Below are positions 35,313-44,087 of a stretch of 64,000 bases of DNA, in pieces. Numbering within the stretch: position 1 is the first letter of the stretch; each line of letters opens with the position of its first letter. Origin of the DNA: HK1 sp965221725 (GTDB lineage Bacteria > Pseudomonadota > Gammaproteobacteria > HK1); the NCBI GenBank assembly GCA_965221725.1, contig OZ244909.1:62001-126000 (forward strand). The letters are read 5' to 3'. Position numbers and translations under genes: made by a program. The notes under the pieces were generated by a model. The model saw nothing but the letters and a program-made list of their open reading frames with translations. It made no database searches and was not told the DNA's origin.

Positions 35313-36809
35313 GTGAGGGGACGCACGCGCGACGCCCGGCCGCGCGCGATGGTGATCGGCAGCGGGTTCGGCGGCCTTGCCGCCGCGGTTCGGCTCGGGG
35401 CCCGCGGGTATCGCGTCACCGTTCTGGAGAAGCTGGACCGGCCCGGTGGTCGCGCCGAGGTTTTCGAGCGTGACGGGTTCACGTTCGACGCCGGCCCCAC
35501 CATCATCACCGCCCCGTTCCTCTTCGAGGAGCTGTGGCAGCTCTGCGGCCGTTCGATGGCGGATGATGTAGAACTGCGGCCCCTCGACCCGTTCTATCGC
35601 ATCCGGTTCCACGACGGCGAGTGCTTCGACTACAACGGTGACCAGCGGGCGATGGAGGCGCAGATCGCACGGTTCGACCCCGCGGACGTGGCGGGATACC
35701 GGCGTTTCATCGAGGTGAGCGAGCGGGTTTACCGGATCGGCTTCATCGACCTGCTGCACGTTCCGTTCCACGCCTTCTCCACCATGGCGCGCACCCTGCC
35801 CGATCTGGTGCGCAGCCGTTTCTACCGCTCCGTCCACTGGCTTGTCGCCCGGCACATCCGGGATCCGCGGCTGCGCCGGGTGTTCAGCTTCCACCCCCTG
35901 CTGGTGGGGGGCAATCCGTTCACCGCGACCGCCATCTACGCGCTGGTCGGGCATCTGGAACGCGCGCACGGTGTCCACTTCTCGATGGGCGGGACCGGGC
36001 GGCTGGTCGACGGTCTGGTGAGACTCGTCGAATCGCAGGGTGGCGTGGTTCGTTTCGACGCCCCGGTCGATGAAATCCTGATCGAGGGTGGCCGCGCCGC
36101 CGGTGTCCGTCTCGCATCGGGGGAGGTGATGCGCGCGGACGTGGTCGTCTCCAACGCGGACTCGGCGACGACCTACCGGCACCTCGTGCCCGCCTCCCAC
36201 CGGCGTCGCTGGACCGATCGACGCATCGAACGGGCCCGCTACTCGATGGGTCTCTTCGTGTGGTACTTCGGGACCCGCCGGCGCTATCCGCAGGTGCCGC
36301 ACCACCTGATCATGCTCGGCGAGACGTACCGCGAACTGCTCGACGACATCTTCCGGCGCAAGGTCCTGTCGGACGACTTCAGCCTCTATCTGCACCGTCC
36401 CACCGCCACCGACCCTTCGCTCGCGCCGCCCGGCTGCGACACCTTCTACGTGCTCTCGCCGGTGCCCAACACCGAGAGCGGCATCGACTGGTCGACGATG
36501 GCGGAACGCTACCGCGCCGCGATCGCGCAGCGGCTGGAGCAGACCGTCCTGCCGGGCCTGACCTCCCACCTCGCGACTTCCTGCGTGCGGACTCCCGCGG
36601 ACTTCGAGGATCGGTTCTCCGCGTTCCGGGGGGCGGGATTCGGGTTCGAGCCGGTCCTGACCCAGACCGGGTGGTTCCGGCCTCACAACCTGAGCGAGGA
36701 GGTTCCCGGCCTGTACCTCGTCGGGGCCGGAACCCATCCCGGGGCCGGGATCCCCGGAGTGCTGTCGTCGGCAAAGGTGCTGGAGGCGGTGCTGCCGCGA
36801 CCTGCCTGA
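35313..36809 (+). CDS. crtI: Phytoene desaturase
   Basis: CrtI desaturates phytoene to neurosporene or lycopene. The 498-residue FAD enzyme has the dinucleotide fold MVIGSGFGGLAAAVRLG, GPTIITAPF, SMGLFVWYFGT and the C-terminal signature YLVGAGTHPGAGIPGV. The GTG at 35313 was chosen because ggaggggg lies just upstream and the fold begins 12 residues in, as in homologues. The ATG at 35283 adds 10 residues but has no ribosome-binding site. The CrtC/CrtD/CrtF set implies lycopene-type desaturation leading to spirilloxanthin, an inference. It is separated from crtB by over 16 kb. Confidence 0.94.
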   Translation: MRGRTRDARPRAMVIGSGFGGLAAAVRLGARGYRVTVLEKLDRPGGRAEVFERDGFTFDAGPTIITAPFLFEELWQLCGRSMADDVELRPLDPFYRIRFHDGECFDYNGDQRAMEAQIARFDPADVAGYRRFIEVSERVYRIGFIDLLHVPFHAFSTMARTLPDLVRSRFYRSVHWLVARHIRDPRLRRVFSFHPLLVGGNPFTATAIYALVGHLERAHGVHFSMGGTGRLVDGLVRLVESQGGVVRFDAPVDEILIEGGRAAGVRLASGEVMRADVVVSNADSATTYRHLVPASHRRRWTDRRIERARYSMGLFVWYFGTRRRYPQVPHHLIMLGETYRELLDDIFRRKVLSDDFSLYLHRPTATDPSLAPPGCDTFYVLSPVPNTESGIDWSTMAERYRAAIAQRLEQTVLPGLTSHLATSCVRTPADFEDRFSAFRGAGFGFEPVLTQTGWFRPHNLSEEVPGLYLVGAGTHPGAGIPGVLSSAKVLEAVLPRPA

Positions 36810-36916
36810 CCCGGGGCCTGCCTGACCCGGATGGGGGCGGATGGGGAGCCGGCGGGGCCGGTGGCCGGTGCGTACTACCGCTGCGATGGACCGGCGCTTA
36901 TTGTCGGCGTTGCTGT

Positions 36917-37714
36917 TTACCCGCGGGCGTCGTCATCGGCGGGTTCGCCGCACCCCCAATCCGCCGAAGGAGTCGACGGGAACACGATGGTGACGTCCAG
37001 GTTTCTGCCGTCCGCGCCGCGAAGGTTCGAGATGCCTTCGTAGCGCAGCATGGTTCGGGTCGCGGCGTCGTACCACACACGTATCGCGGGTACCACGAGC
37101 CGCAACAGGGCCGAATCGATCGCCAGCTCGAACCCGATGGTGCCCCCGGTGGTGCCTCCGATGGCGCTGTCGTCGCCGCGGCGGGGCAGCCGGCGAATCC
37201 GCATGTCGACGGAGTCGAGCCGGCTCGGGACCAGGAACGGCCGAACCAGGGCTTCGCCGCTCACCAGTCGGTTCCAGTTCTCGGCGATGAACCAGTCGAA
37301 GCCGGCGTCGGCGATCAACCCGGCGGGGGGCGGGATCGTTGCCGACCGTTCGCGCTCCGCGGCGGATGCGCGGAAGCGCACCACCAGCCCATCCGCGCGC
37401 CGGTCGAGCGCCTCTTCGTGTCCGGTGGCCGAGTTCGACAGCTCGAATTCGGGCGCGACGAGGTCGCCTCCCCGATAGTCGACTCGCTTCGCGGCGAATA
37501 CCTCTCCGTCCGGCCGGCGGTAGGTCACCCGCTCCTCGACGAGTCGGTCGCCCTCCCGGCGCACCTCGTGAAGCTCCCGGTACAGCGGCTTTCCCGACGA
37601 CCGCTCGCAGGCCATGCCGGTGCGGGAGTGCATCCACTCTTCCCCGGTCTGAGCGGCGAGCGTCGATGACACCGGCAGCAGTGCGAGGGCCAGGATCAGT
37701 CTGCGCGCGGTCAT
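36917..37714 (-). CDS. Secreted protein of unknown function, end of lipid operon
   Basis: The 265-residue product starts with a clear Sec signal peptide (MTARRLILALALLPVSSTLA, cleavage near residue 22) and is otherwise soluble, rich in beta-prone segments, with two cysteines. I do not recognise the family. It is the last gene of the 11-gene leftward operon; its ATG overlaps the preceding gene's stop. Secretion plus membership in a lipid-modification operon suggests an envelope role such as lipid binding or transport, an inference only. It converges on crtI across 107 bases with no clear terminator. Confidence 0.8.
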   Translation of the reverse strand: MTARRLILALALLPVSSTLAAQTGEEWMHSRTGMACERSSGKPLYRELHEVRREGDRLVEERVTYRRPDGEVFAAKRVDYRGGDLVAPEFELSNSATGHEEALDRRADGLVVRFRASAAERERSATIPPPAGLIADAGFDWFIAENWNRLVSGEALVRPFLVPSRLDSVDMRIRRLPRRGDDSAIGGTTGGTIGFELAIDSALLRLVVPAIRVWYDAATRTMLRYEGISNLRGADGRNLDVTIVFPSTPSADWGCGEPADDDARG

Positions 37715-38163
37715 GCCGTCTCCCCCCCGGCGTGGTGTGCGCCGAGCCAGAACCGCGACGCGCTGCCCCGGCAGTCGCGCGCCGCAAGGACCACGTAGCA
37801 GCCGGCCACCACGTTGCCGAGCAGGCACAGCGCCACGATCCACACCCCCGCGACCCACGCGCGCGGCTCACGGAAAAGAACCCAGGCGGCGAACAGGGTG
37901 AAGCCCGCATACACATCGATCAGCGCGACTCGCCCCCACGCCAGCGCGAAGAGAAGGGCGCCTTCCTCGAAGAGGTTCCCGCCCGTGACGCCATGAACGA
38001 GGGCGCCTCCCATCAGCAGCGCGATTCCCGTCCCGAGCCCCATCACCACCGCCACCGGAAACCCGGGTCGGTGCCCTGCGATCGTTCGTTCTCCGCCCCC
38101 CCGCGCATCCGGCGCCGATGCGTTCGCGCCGCGATCCGCGGGTGGCTCGCCCGGGGCGCTCAC
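37711..38163 (-). CDS. Small integral membrane protein, DUF1475-like
   Basis: A 150-residue protein has a polar Pro/Ala-rich N terminus (about 30 residues) and about four hydrophobic helices, including VAVVMGLGTGIALLMGGAL and VWIVALCLLGNVVAGCYVV. It resembles small DUF1475-type membrane proteins encoded with CFA-like methyltransferases; this is a tentative family match. The GTG start overlaps the stop of the upstream methyltransferase gene (GTGA), and its own stop overlaps the secreted-protein gene. Function unknown. Confidence 0.7.
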   Translation of the reverse strand: MSAPGEPPADRGANASAPDARGGGERTIAGHRPGFPVAVVMGLGTGIALLMGGALVHGVTGGNLFEEGALLFALAWGRVALIDVYAGFTLFAAWVLFREPRAWVAGVWIVALCLLGNVVAGCYVVLAARDCRGSASRFWLGAHHAGGETA

Positions 38164-39233
38164 CGCCGGCTCCCGGGCGCTTCGTCCCGGCGTCCGGTAG
38201 CCGGCTCGAACAGGTAGTGCGACACCCACCACTCCTGTCCGTTCGCATACCCGAACAGCTCCGAGCAGGCCATGAAGAACAGCCGCCACCGGACCCACCA
38301 CCGCCGCGCCTCGGCGCCGTAGACGGATTCGAGGATCGGCTCGATCCGGTCCCGGCGCAGGTCCATGTTCGCGAGCCAGGCATCGGCGGTGCGCTGGTAG
38401 TGCCGTCCCGACCAACGCCACCGATTGATGATGCGCAGGTGTTCGGAAAAGCTGAACGGCAGGGCGTCGCTCGGCATCATTCCGCCCGAGAAGAAGTATC
38501 GGCTCATCCAGTCGCTGTCGTCCTTCGGCACGAAGGCGTAGGGCGCGTCGCGGTGGCAGAAGATGTGCACGAACGCCCGGCCGTGCGGCTCGAGCCACCC
38601 CGCGATACGCTGGAACAGTGCGCGGTGGTTGCGCATGTGCTCCAGCATCTCGACCGAGACGATGCGGTCGAAGCGCGCTTCGGGGTGAAAGTCGTTCATG
38701 TCCGCCGTCACCACCCGCAGGTTGTGCAGGCTGCGCCGTTCGGCCTGCATCTCGATATGTCGGCGTTGCGAGGCCGAGTTGGACACCGCCAGGATCCGTG
38801 CATCGGGGTAGTGCTGCGCCATCCACAGGGTGAGCGACCCCCACCCGCAGCCGAGCTCCAGGATCCGCATGCCGTTCTCGAGGTCCGCGCGCTCGGCGGT
38901 GATTTCGAGCGCTGCCGCTTCGGCCGCGCCCAGGTCCTCGACGCCGCCCCCCCAGTAGCAGCTCGAGTACTTGCGGTGTGGTCCGAGCACTTCGCGGAAG
39001 AACGCCGCGGGTAGCTCGTAGTGCTGCCGGTTCGCCTCCTCCGGCATCAGGGCGATCGCCGAGTCATCCATCGCCTCGACGAACCGCCGGGCGTCCGCCG
39101 CCGTCGCCTCGCAGTCGTCGGCGCGGATTTCGGCGAGTCGCGCCCGTAGCAGGCGCCGGATCCCGCGTCGCACCACCCAGTCGGGGATCCATCCCCGCTC
39201 CGTCCAGCGAATCGCGAGCGAGGCGGCGCTCAT
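38160..39233 (-). CDS. CFA-synthase-like SAM methyltransferase
   Basis: The 357-residue product belongs to the cyclopropane-fatty-acid-synthase superfamily, in the shorter branch also related to coclaurine N-methyltransferases. AdoMet motif I is MRILELGCGWGSLTLWMA, followed by SVEMLEHMRNH. It lacks the extended N-terminal domain of classical CFA synthase. Neighbouring DUF1295, DUF2878, DUF1365 and CFA genes suggest that it methylates or cyclopropanates membrane acyl chains. A furan- or methyl-branched product is possible but cannot be read from sequence. ATGA/GTGA overlaps join it to both neighbours. Confidence 0.85.
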   Translation of the reverse strand: MSAASLAIRWTERGWIPDWVVRRGIRRLLRARLAEIRADDCEATAADARRFVEAMDDSAIALMPEEANRQHYELPAAFFREVLGPHRKYSSCYWGGGVEDLGAAEAAALEITAERADLENGMRILELGCGWGSLTLWMAQHYPDARILAVSNSASQRRHIEMQAERRSLHNLRVVTADMNDFHPEARFDRIVSVEMLEHMRNHRALFQRIAGWLEPHGRAFVHIFCHRDAPYAFVPKDDSDWMSRYFFSGGMMPSDALPFSFSEHLRIINRWRWSGRHYQRTADAWLANMDLRRDRIEPILESVYGAEARRWWVRWRLFFMACSELFGYANGQEWWVSHYLFEPATGRRDEAPGSRR

Positions 39234-40033
39234 TGCCCGTTCCCCGCCGCGCTCCGGGCCGGAGGACGCGGGAAGAATGCGGGCACCCGCTCGCGGTAGC
39301 GCCGGTACGACTCGCCGCGACTGCGAAGCGCCTGCTTCTCCGTGTAGGGGATGCCGGTGAGGCGCGTGATGAAGACATACATCACGACCACGCCGGCCAC
39401 GGTGAACCACCAGTAGCCGGACCCCGTGCCCAGCACGACGAAGCCCCACCACTGCAGCCACTCGAAAAAGTAGTTGGGATGTCGCGACCAGCCCCACAGG
39501 CCGCTATCGCAGACTTCGCCCGCGCGGTCGGGGTCGGCGCGAAAGCGCGCGAGCTGCCGGTCCGCGACGGTTTCGCCGAGCACCCCGGCCACCCACACCG
39601 CGACCCCGACCGCATCCAGCCAGTCGAGCCCGCGCGTCGCCTCGCTCGCCGCCCACACCGGCATTGCGAACATTACTGCCCATGCCGCCTGGATCTGGAA
39701 GAATCCGAACAGCCCGACCTCCGCCCGGGCCCCGAGCGCTTCGCGCAGGTACCGATATCGCCCCTCCTCGCGGGCGCTGGCGCGGACGCGTCGCCACAGG
39801 TACACGCCGAGACGCAGGCTCCACGCCGTGATCATCGCCGCCGTGAGCCACCGGCGGGCGGGGTCGCCGTCGCTGGTCAGTGCCACCAGGGCCACCGCCA
39901 CCGCGGCGGTGCCGAACGTCCATCCGACGTCCACGATGCTCGCATCGCCGGTGCGGCGCTGGACGAGCCACAGCCCGGCCATGGCCACGGCCATGCACGC
40001 CCAGGCCATCATGAGGATCCCGGCGAAGCTCAT
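39230..40033 (-). CDS. DUF1295 membrane protein (steroid 5-alpha-reductase-like)
   Basis: The 267-residue polytopic membrane protein has about seven hydrophobic segments and the DUF1295 signature: ASIVDVGWTFG near residue 32, GLWGWSRHPNYFFEWLQWWG in the C-terminal half, and the ending PYTEKQALRSRGESYRRYRE. The family is related to steroid 5-alpha reductases and isoprenylcysteine methyltransferases, enzymes that act on lipids in the membrane. In this operon an NAD(P)H-dependent double-bond reduction on fatty acyl chains is plausible but unproven. Both ends overlap neighbours by four bases. Confidence 0.88.
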   Translation of the reverse strand: MSFAGILMMAWACMAVAMAGLWLVQRRTGDASIVDVGWTFGTAAVAVALVALTSDGDPARRWLTAAMITAWSLRLGVYLWRRVRASAREEGRYRYLREALGARAEVGLFGFFQIQAAWAVMFAMPVWAASEATRGLDWLDAVGVAVWVAGVLGETVADRQLARFRADPDRAGEVCDSGLWGWSRHPNYFFEWLQWWGFVVLGTGSGYWWFTVAGVVVMYVFITRLTGIPYTEKQALRSRGESYRRYRERVPAFFPRPPARSAAGNGQ

Positions 40034-40653
40034 CCTTCGCTACCCCTTGCTCTCGGCCGGGGCCGGCGCGTCGCGCCCCGAGCCGCCCCGTCGGCGGAGG
40101 GTTCGAACCGCTCGCGCAACCACATCAGCAAGGGCATCGCCAGGGCCCATGCGGCGGCGACCGCGAACCACCCGGGCGGCGAGGCGGCGAGTGCGACTGC
40201 ACCCAGCGCCTCGCCGGCGGTGTAGGCGAGCGGCCCGAAGATCGCTCCCGCAACGGCGCCAAGTGCATACCGGCGTCGCGTCCAGTTCAGACTGTGGCGA
40301 AGCGTCGCCGCGAAGGCCATCCACAGCGCGACCATCCACGGTGTGGTCGGAGCGGCAGATCCGGCATGGTCGGGGAAGGCGAGGGCGCCGCCGAGCACGA
40401 GGACGCTGTCGCATGCGTAGCCCAACATTGCCGCTGCCGCCAGCAGCTTGACCTCGGCCGCACGATTGGCGCGGCGGCTGCGGGCGTCCGGGCCGCCCCC
40501 GCTCAGATACGCGAGGTGCAACGCCAGCCACCCGAGCACGGCGAACGGCCCGAGCATCGGGTAGCCCTGCCCGGCGCCGACGATGCAGGCGAACCACATC
40601 GCCTGGAATCCCGCAAAGTTGGCGACGGTGCGCCACCAGACCGCGGACCTCAT
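40030..40653 (-). CDS. DUF2878 family membrane protein
   Basis: A 207-residue polytopic membrane protein with about five to six helices reads like DUF2878: VANFAGFQAMWFACIVGAGQ at the start, MVALWMAFAATLRHSLNW in the middle and GPLAYTAGEALGA later. DUF2878 genes commonly cluster with DUF1365, an FAD-dependent oxidoreductase and CFA synthase; no activity is established. The ATG overlaps the upstream CFA gene's stop. Its C terminus is Arg/Pro-rich. Confidence 0.82.
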   Translation of the reverse strand: MRSAVWWRTVANFAGFQAMWFACIVGAGQGYPMLGPFAVLGWLALHLAYLSGGGPDARSRRANRAAEVKLLAAAAMLGYACDSVLVLGGALAFPDHAGSAAPTTPWMVALWMAFAATLRHSLNWTRRRYALGAVAGAIFGPLAYTAGEALGAVALAASPPGWFAVAAAWALAMPLLMWLRERFEPSADGAARGATRRPRPRARGSEG

Positions 40654-42032
40654 GTGAACTTCCCGGGCCACTGCCCGGGCGATTGCTCGGGCAATTGCTC
40701 GGGCAATTGCTCGGGCAACTTCCCGAGTACCGGCGCGGCGCGACAGCCGGACTTGCGCAGCAGGAGCTGCACGTCGCCGATGTAGCGCTCCTCGAAGCCC
40801 GCTTCGCAGTAGGCGAGATAGAACCGCCACCGGCGGATGAAACGCTCGTCGAAGCCGAGCCCGCGCACCGCGTCGAGCCGCGACTCGAAAGCCGTGCTCC
40901 AGCGCCGCAGCGTCTCCGCGTAGTGCGGCCCGATGTCCTCCAGATGCACCGGGGCGAGGCCGGCACCGCCGGCCGCCGCGGACAGAATCGCCCCGAGCGA
41001 CGGCACGCAGCTTCCCGGAAACACGTGGCGGCGGATGAAGTCGCTGTGGCGGAGATACTGTCGATAGCGCCACTCGGGCATGGTGATGGCCTGGATCAGC
41101 GCCTCGCCGCGCTCGTGCAGGAGCCCGGTGCACACCTCGAAATAACGCGGTAGGTGTTCGTGGCCGACCGCCTCGATCATCTCGATGGAGACCAGCTTGT
41201 CGAAGGTGCCGCGCAGATCGCGGTAGTCGCGGTACAGCACCTGCACCCGGTCCGCGAGACCGCGCTCCCGGACCAGCCGCTGGACGAAGGCGTGCTGCTC
41301 GCGCGAGATGGTGGTGGTGGTGACGTGGCAGCCGTAGCGGTGGGCCGCGTGCGCCGCGAAGCTGCCCCACCCCGAGCCGATCTCGACCACCCGATCACCC
41401 GGTGAGAGCGCGAGTTTTCGGCAGATGCGGTCGAGCTTCGCGCGTGAGGCGTCGGCCATGGAGGCGTTTGCGGGCTCGAAGATCCCGGCGGAGTAGGTCA
41501 GCGTCTCGTCGAGGAACAGGGCGAAGAAGTCGTTGCCGAGGTCGTAGTGGGCGCCGATGTTGCGTCGAGCGCCGGCCCGGGTGTTGCGCCGTGCGAGGTC
41601 CCCGAGCCAGGCGAGTGCCCCGGCGAGGGCGGCGGTGCCTCTCTCCATGGCGTCGGTGACCCCGATGTCACGTGCGAACATCCGGATGAGCGCGGTGAGG
41701 TCGTTCGTGCTCCAGTCACCGTCCATGTACGACTCCGCCACCCCGAGACTGCCGCCGAGCAGCGCACGCCGATAGAAGCGTGGGTGATGCACGTCGATGC
41801 GCACTGGCGTTCGCTGCGTTCCGGCGTCGCCGAATTCCGCTTCACCCCACGCGTCGCGCAGCCGCAGGGGTCCCGAACCGAGCGCTCTCAGCCGGCGGTG
41901 CACCAGGGCGCGGGCCCAGTTCGCCGGGCCATGCCGGCGGTTGGCGGGGGAGGCGCTCCGGCCGTGGGCGGTGGGCAGAGGCGAGCGACGCTCGCTTACC
42001 GGCCGCTCCTCGGTCCGATCCATCGACTTCAT
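40650..42032 (-). CDS. cfa: Cyclopropane-fatty-acyl-phospholipid synthase
   Basis: The 460-residue product is a full-length CFA synthase homologue with an N-terminal lipid-binding-type domain and a C-terminal SAM domain. It contains NIGAHYDLGNDFFALFLDET, TYSAGIF, motif I VVEIGSGWGSFAAHAA and SIEMIEAVGHEHL. Classical activity is methylene transfer from AdoMet to a cis double bond of phospholipid acyl chains. The last residues are an in-frame LPEQ-type tandem repeat (from 12-bp repeats) not expected in the family. It is preceded by DUF1365 with a 37-base gap and overlaps DUF2878. Confidence 0.9.
   Translation of the reverse strand: MKSMDRTEERPVSERRSPLPTAHGRSASPANRRHGPANWARALVHRRLRALGSGPLRLRDAWGEAEFGDAGTQRTPVRIDVHHPRFYRRALLGGSLGVAESYMDGDWSTNDLTALIRMFARDIGVTDAMERGTAALAGALAWLGDLARRNTRAGARRNIGAHYDLGNDFFALFLDETLTYSAGIFEPANASMADASRAKLDRICRKLALSPGDRVVEIGSGWGSFAAHAAHRYGCHVTTTTISREQHAFVQRLVRERGLADRVQVLYRDYRDLRGTFDKLVSIEMIEAVGHEHLPRYFEVCTGLLHERGEALIQAITMPEWRYRQYLRHSDFIRRHVFPGSCVPSLGAILSAAAGGAGLAPVHLEDIGPHYAETLRRWSTAFESRLDAVRGLGFDERFIRRWRFYLAYCEAGFEERYIGDVQLLLRKSGCRAAPVLGKLPEQLPEQLPEQSPGQWPGKFT
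40660..40731. repeat. 12-bp tandem repeat at the 3' end of the CFA gene
   Basis: Six degenerate 12-bp units run head to tail (40660, 40672, 40684, 40696, 40708, 40720). The two centred at 40684-40707 are identical (tgctcgggcaat). On the minus strand they encode a LPEQ/SPGQ/WPGK series forming the extreme C terminus of the CFA homologue. The period keeps the frame, suggesting replication slippage. Confidence 0.85.
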
Positions 42033-42094
42033 CGCCTTGGCGCCTGCGTCATGTTCATCGACCCGGGTTTCATCGACCTGGGGCCTGCGTCATG
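42028..42094. repeat. 41-bp partial tandem duplication at the DUF1365-CFA junction
   Basis: Two similar 26-base segments (42028-42053 and 42069-42094, about three differences) are offset by 41 bases. The right copy is the true 3' end of the DUF1365 gene (encoding MTQAPGR then stop). The left copy repeats this tail in the intergenic gap and overlaps the CFA start codon region. It looks like a local duplication that lengthened the junction, the only loose junction among these otherwise overlapping genes apart from the 12-base gap before the desaturase. Confidence 0.75.
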
Positions 42095-42837
42095 CGGCGC
42101 TTCGGGTGGGGATGGAACCGCACCCCCTTCATCGCGAGGCGAAGCGCCTGCCAGTAGATGCCGCCGAGAACCGTCGCGGTCATCCACGGATGCCGGGTGA
42201 GCGCGGCCGCGAGACTTCGACGGTCGAACGGTCGCGACCGCATGGCGAGCGACGCATCGAAGACCACCCGTCCCCGCGCTTCGTTGCGCATGGCGACCAG
42301 CAGGCGTTCGCCCGGGGCCGACAGCCGCCAGTGGTAGCGGTGTTCCATGCCCATGAACGGTGAGACATGGAACGCCTTGTCGAAGCTGAAGCGATGCACG
42401 CGAGCGCTTCGGCCCCGGCAGTCGAGGGCGTAGGCGTGGCGCTCGCCCCACGGGGTGTTGGTGATCTCGGCGAGAATCGAATGCAGCCGCCCGCCGTCGG
42501 GCTCGAAGCAGTAGTAGAACGTCACCGGGTTGAAGCACGCCCCGAGGTAGCGGAGATGGGTCAGGGCGCGCACCGGGCCCTCCGGTCGATGGCCGATGCG
42601 CGCGTGTACCGCGTCGCGCACCGCCGCCGCGAGCGGACGATCCGGCGGGCCGTGGTAGTCGGCGCGCCGGAACCACACCGGGGCGGGGCGGCGAGCGGAC
42701 CATAGCCAGAAGGGGTCGAGCAGTTCGGGCAGCTCGTCGAGATCGAGGTATGGCATGAAGAGGCGGTAGGTAAAGGCGTGTGCCCGCCCCGCATGGCGCC
42801 GATGGCGCACGCTGCCCACGTAGAGGCGGCTGTTCAC
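42070..42837 (-). CDS. DUF1365 domain protein
   Basis: A 255-residue protein of the DUF1365 family: it starts NSRLYVGSVRHRRH and contains FTYRLFMPYLDLDEL, LTHLRYLGACFNPVTFYYCF and KAFHVSPFMGMEHRYHWRL. These segments are conserved in proteins encoded next to FAD-dependent oxidoreductases and CFA synthases, part of the singlet-oxygen/ECF-sigma regulons of several bacteria. Its biochemical function is unknown. The GTG start overlaps the upstream gene's stop. Confidence 0.9.
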   Translation of the reverse strand: MNSRLYVGSVRHRRHAGRAHAFTYRLFMPYLDLDELPELLDPFWLWSARRPAPVWFRRADYHGPPDRPLAAAVRDAVHARIGHRPEGPVRALTHLRYLGACFNPVTFYYCFEPDGGRLHSILAEITNTPWGERHAYALDCRGRSARVHRFSFDKAFHVSPFMGMEHRYHWRLSAPGERLLVAMRNEARGRVVFDASLAMRSRPFDRRSLAAALTRHPWMTATVLGGIYWQALRLAMKGVRFHPHPKRRMTQAPGR

Positions 42838-44087
42838 GCGTCGAGCCCCAGGCCGAAGGCGTCGGCCACCGCGAGCGCACTGTTCACCCCGTCTTCGTGG
42901 AAGCCGAAACCCCAGTAGGCGCCGCAGTAGGAGATGCGACTGCGGCGCACGAGCCGCGGGTGCGCGCGCTGGGCGCTCGCTCGACCGGGCATGAACATCG
43001 GGTGCGAATCGCGCAGGCGGCGGATCACGCTCTGGCGGCGCAACGCGCCGTTCGGATTGAGGGTGACGCAGTAGTTGCGGTCGCTGTCGAGACGCTGCAG
43101 CCGGTTCATGTGGTAGGTCACCATGACTGCGTCACGGCGTTGCGCCGGGATGCGGTAGTTCCAGCTTGCCCACAATCCGGCACGCTCCGGCAGCATCGCG
43201 GTATCGGTGTGCAGGGCGACTTCGTTCCGCTGGTAGGGGAAGCAGCGCAGCACCTCCTCTTCCTCGTCGCCGGGCGCATGCACCATGGCCAGCGCCTGGT
43301 CCGCGTGGGCGGCGATCACCACTTCGTCGAACTCGCCGCCACGTCCGTCCGCAAGACGCACCTGAACCGCGCCGCGCCCGCGCCGCACCTGCGTGACGGC
43401 GGCTCCGAGCCGGAGGCGCTCCCGGTACGGGGCGACGAGCCTGGGGATGTAACGCGCCGCGCCGCCGGTGACGGTGCGCCAGGTGGGGCGGCCGCCGACC
43501 TGCAACATCGCGTGGTTGCGCAGGAACTCCAGCACGAAGCGCGCGGGAAACTGCGCGAATCGATCGGCCGGACAGGACCACAGCGATGCCCCGAGGGGCA
43601 GGAAGTAGTGCCGGGCGAACGCCTCGCCGTAGTCGGCGTCCGCGAGGTAGCGCTCCACCGTGATCCGCTCGTCCATCCCGGCGTCGAGAAGGCGCCGGGC
43701 GTCGCGCTGAAAGCGCACGATGTCGAGCAGCATGCGCCAGTGGCCGGGATCGAGGAGGTTGCGCCGGTGCGCGAAGAGCCGGCCCACGGTGCTCGGGTTG
43801 TACTCGAAACGGGTCGCTTCGCAGTGCACGCTGAAGCTCATGTCCGAGGTGTGCGACGCCACGTCGAGCGCATCGAACAGCCGGCAGAGGTTGGGGTAGT
43901 TGCGTTCGTTGAACACGATGAAGCCGGTATCGACGCCGATGTCGCGCCCGTCCTCGTCCACCTGGATCGTGCGGGTATGTCCGCCGGGGCGCGACGACGC
44001 CTCGAACACCGTCACCTCGTATCGGCGCGATAGCACATGAGCCGCAGTCATGCCCGCGATCCCGGCGCCGACGACCGCAATCCTCAT
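42834..44087 (-). CDS. FAD-dependent amine-oxidase-like oxidoreductase
   Basis: The 417-residue flavoprotein begins with the Rossmann motif IAVVGAGIAGMTAAHVLSRR, has SRPGGHTRT and DTGFIVFNERNYPNL, and ends with the FAD-contact segment SYCGAYWGFGFHEDGVNSAL. It belongs to the NAD(P)/FAD-dependent oxidoreductases regularly paired with DUF1365 and CFA synthase; a role in acyl-chain oxidation or desaturation is inferred. It overlaps the desaturase gene and DUF1365 by four bases each. Confidence 0.88.
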   Translation of the reverse strand: MRIAVVGAGIAGMTAAHVLSRRYEVTVFEASSRPGGHTRTIQVDEDGRDIGVDTGFIVFNERNYPNLCRLFDALDVASHTSDMSFSVHCEATRFEYNPSTVGRLFAHRRNLLDPGHWRMLLDIVRFQRDARRLLDAGMDERITVERYLADADYGEAFARHYFLPLGASLWSCPADRFAQFPARFVLEFLRNHAMLQVGGRPTWRTVTGGAARYIPRLVAPYRERLRLGAAVTQVRRGRGAVQVRLADGRGGEFDEVVIAAHADQALAMVHAPGDEEEEVLRCFPYQRNEVALHTDTAMLPERAGLWASWNYRIPAQRRDAVMVTYHMNRLQRLDSDRNYCVTLNPNGALRRQSVIRRLRDSHPMFMPGRASAQRAHPRLVRRSRISYCGAYWGFGFHEDGVNSALAVADAFGLGLDA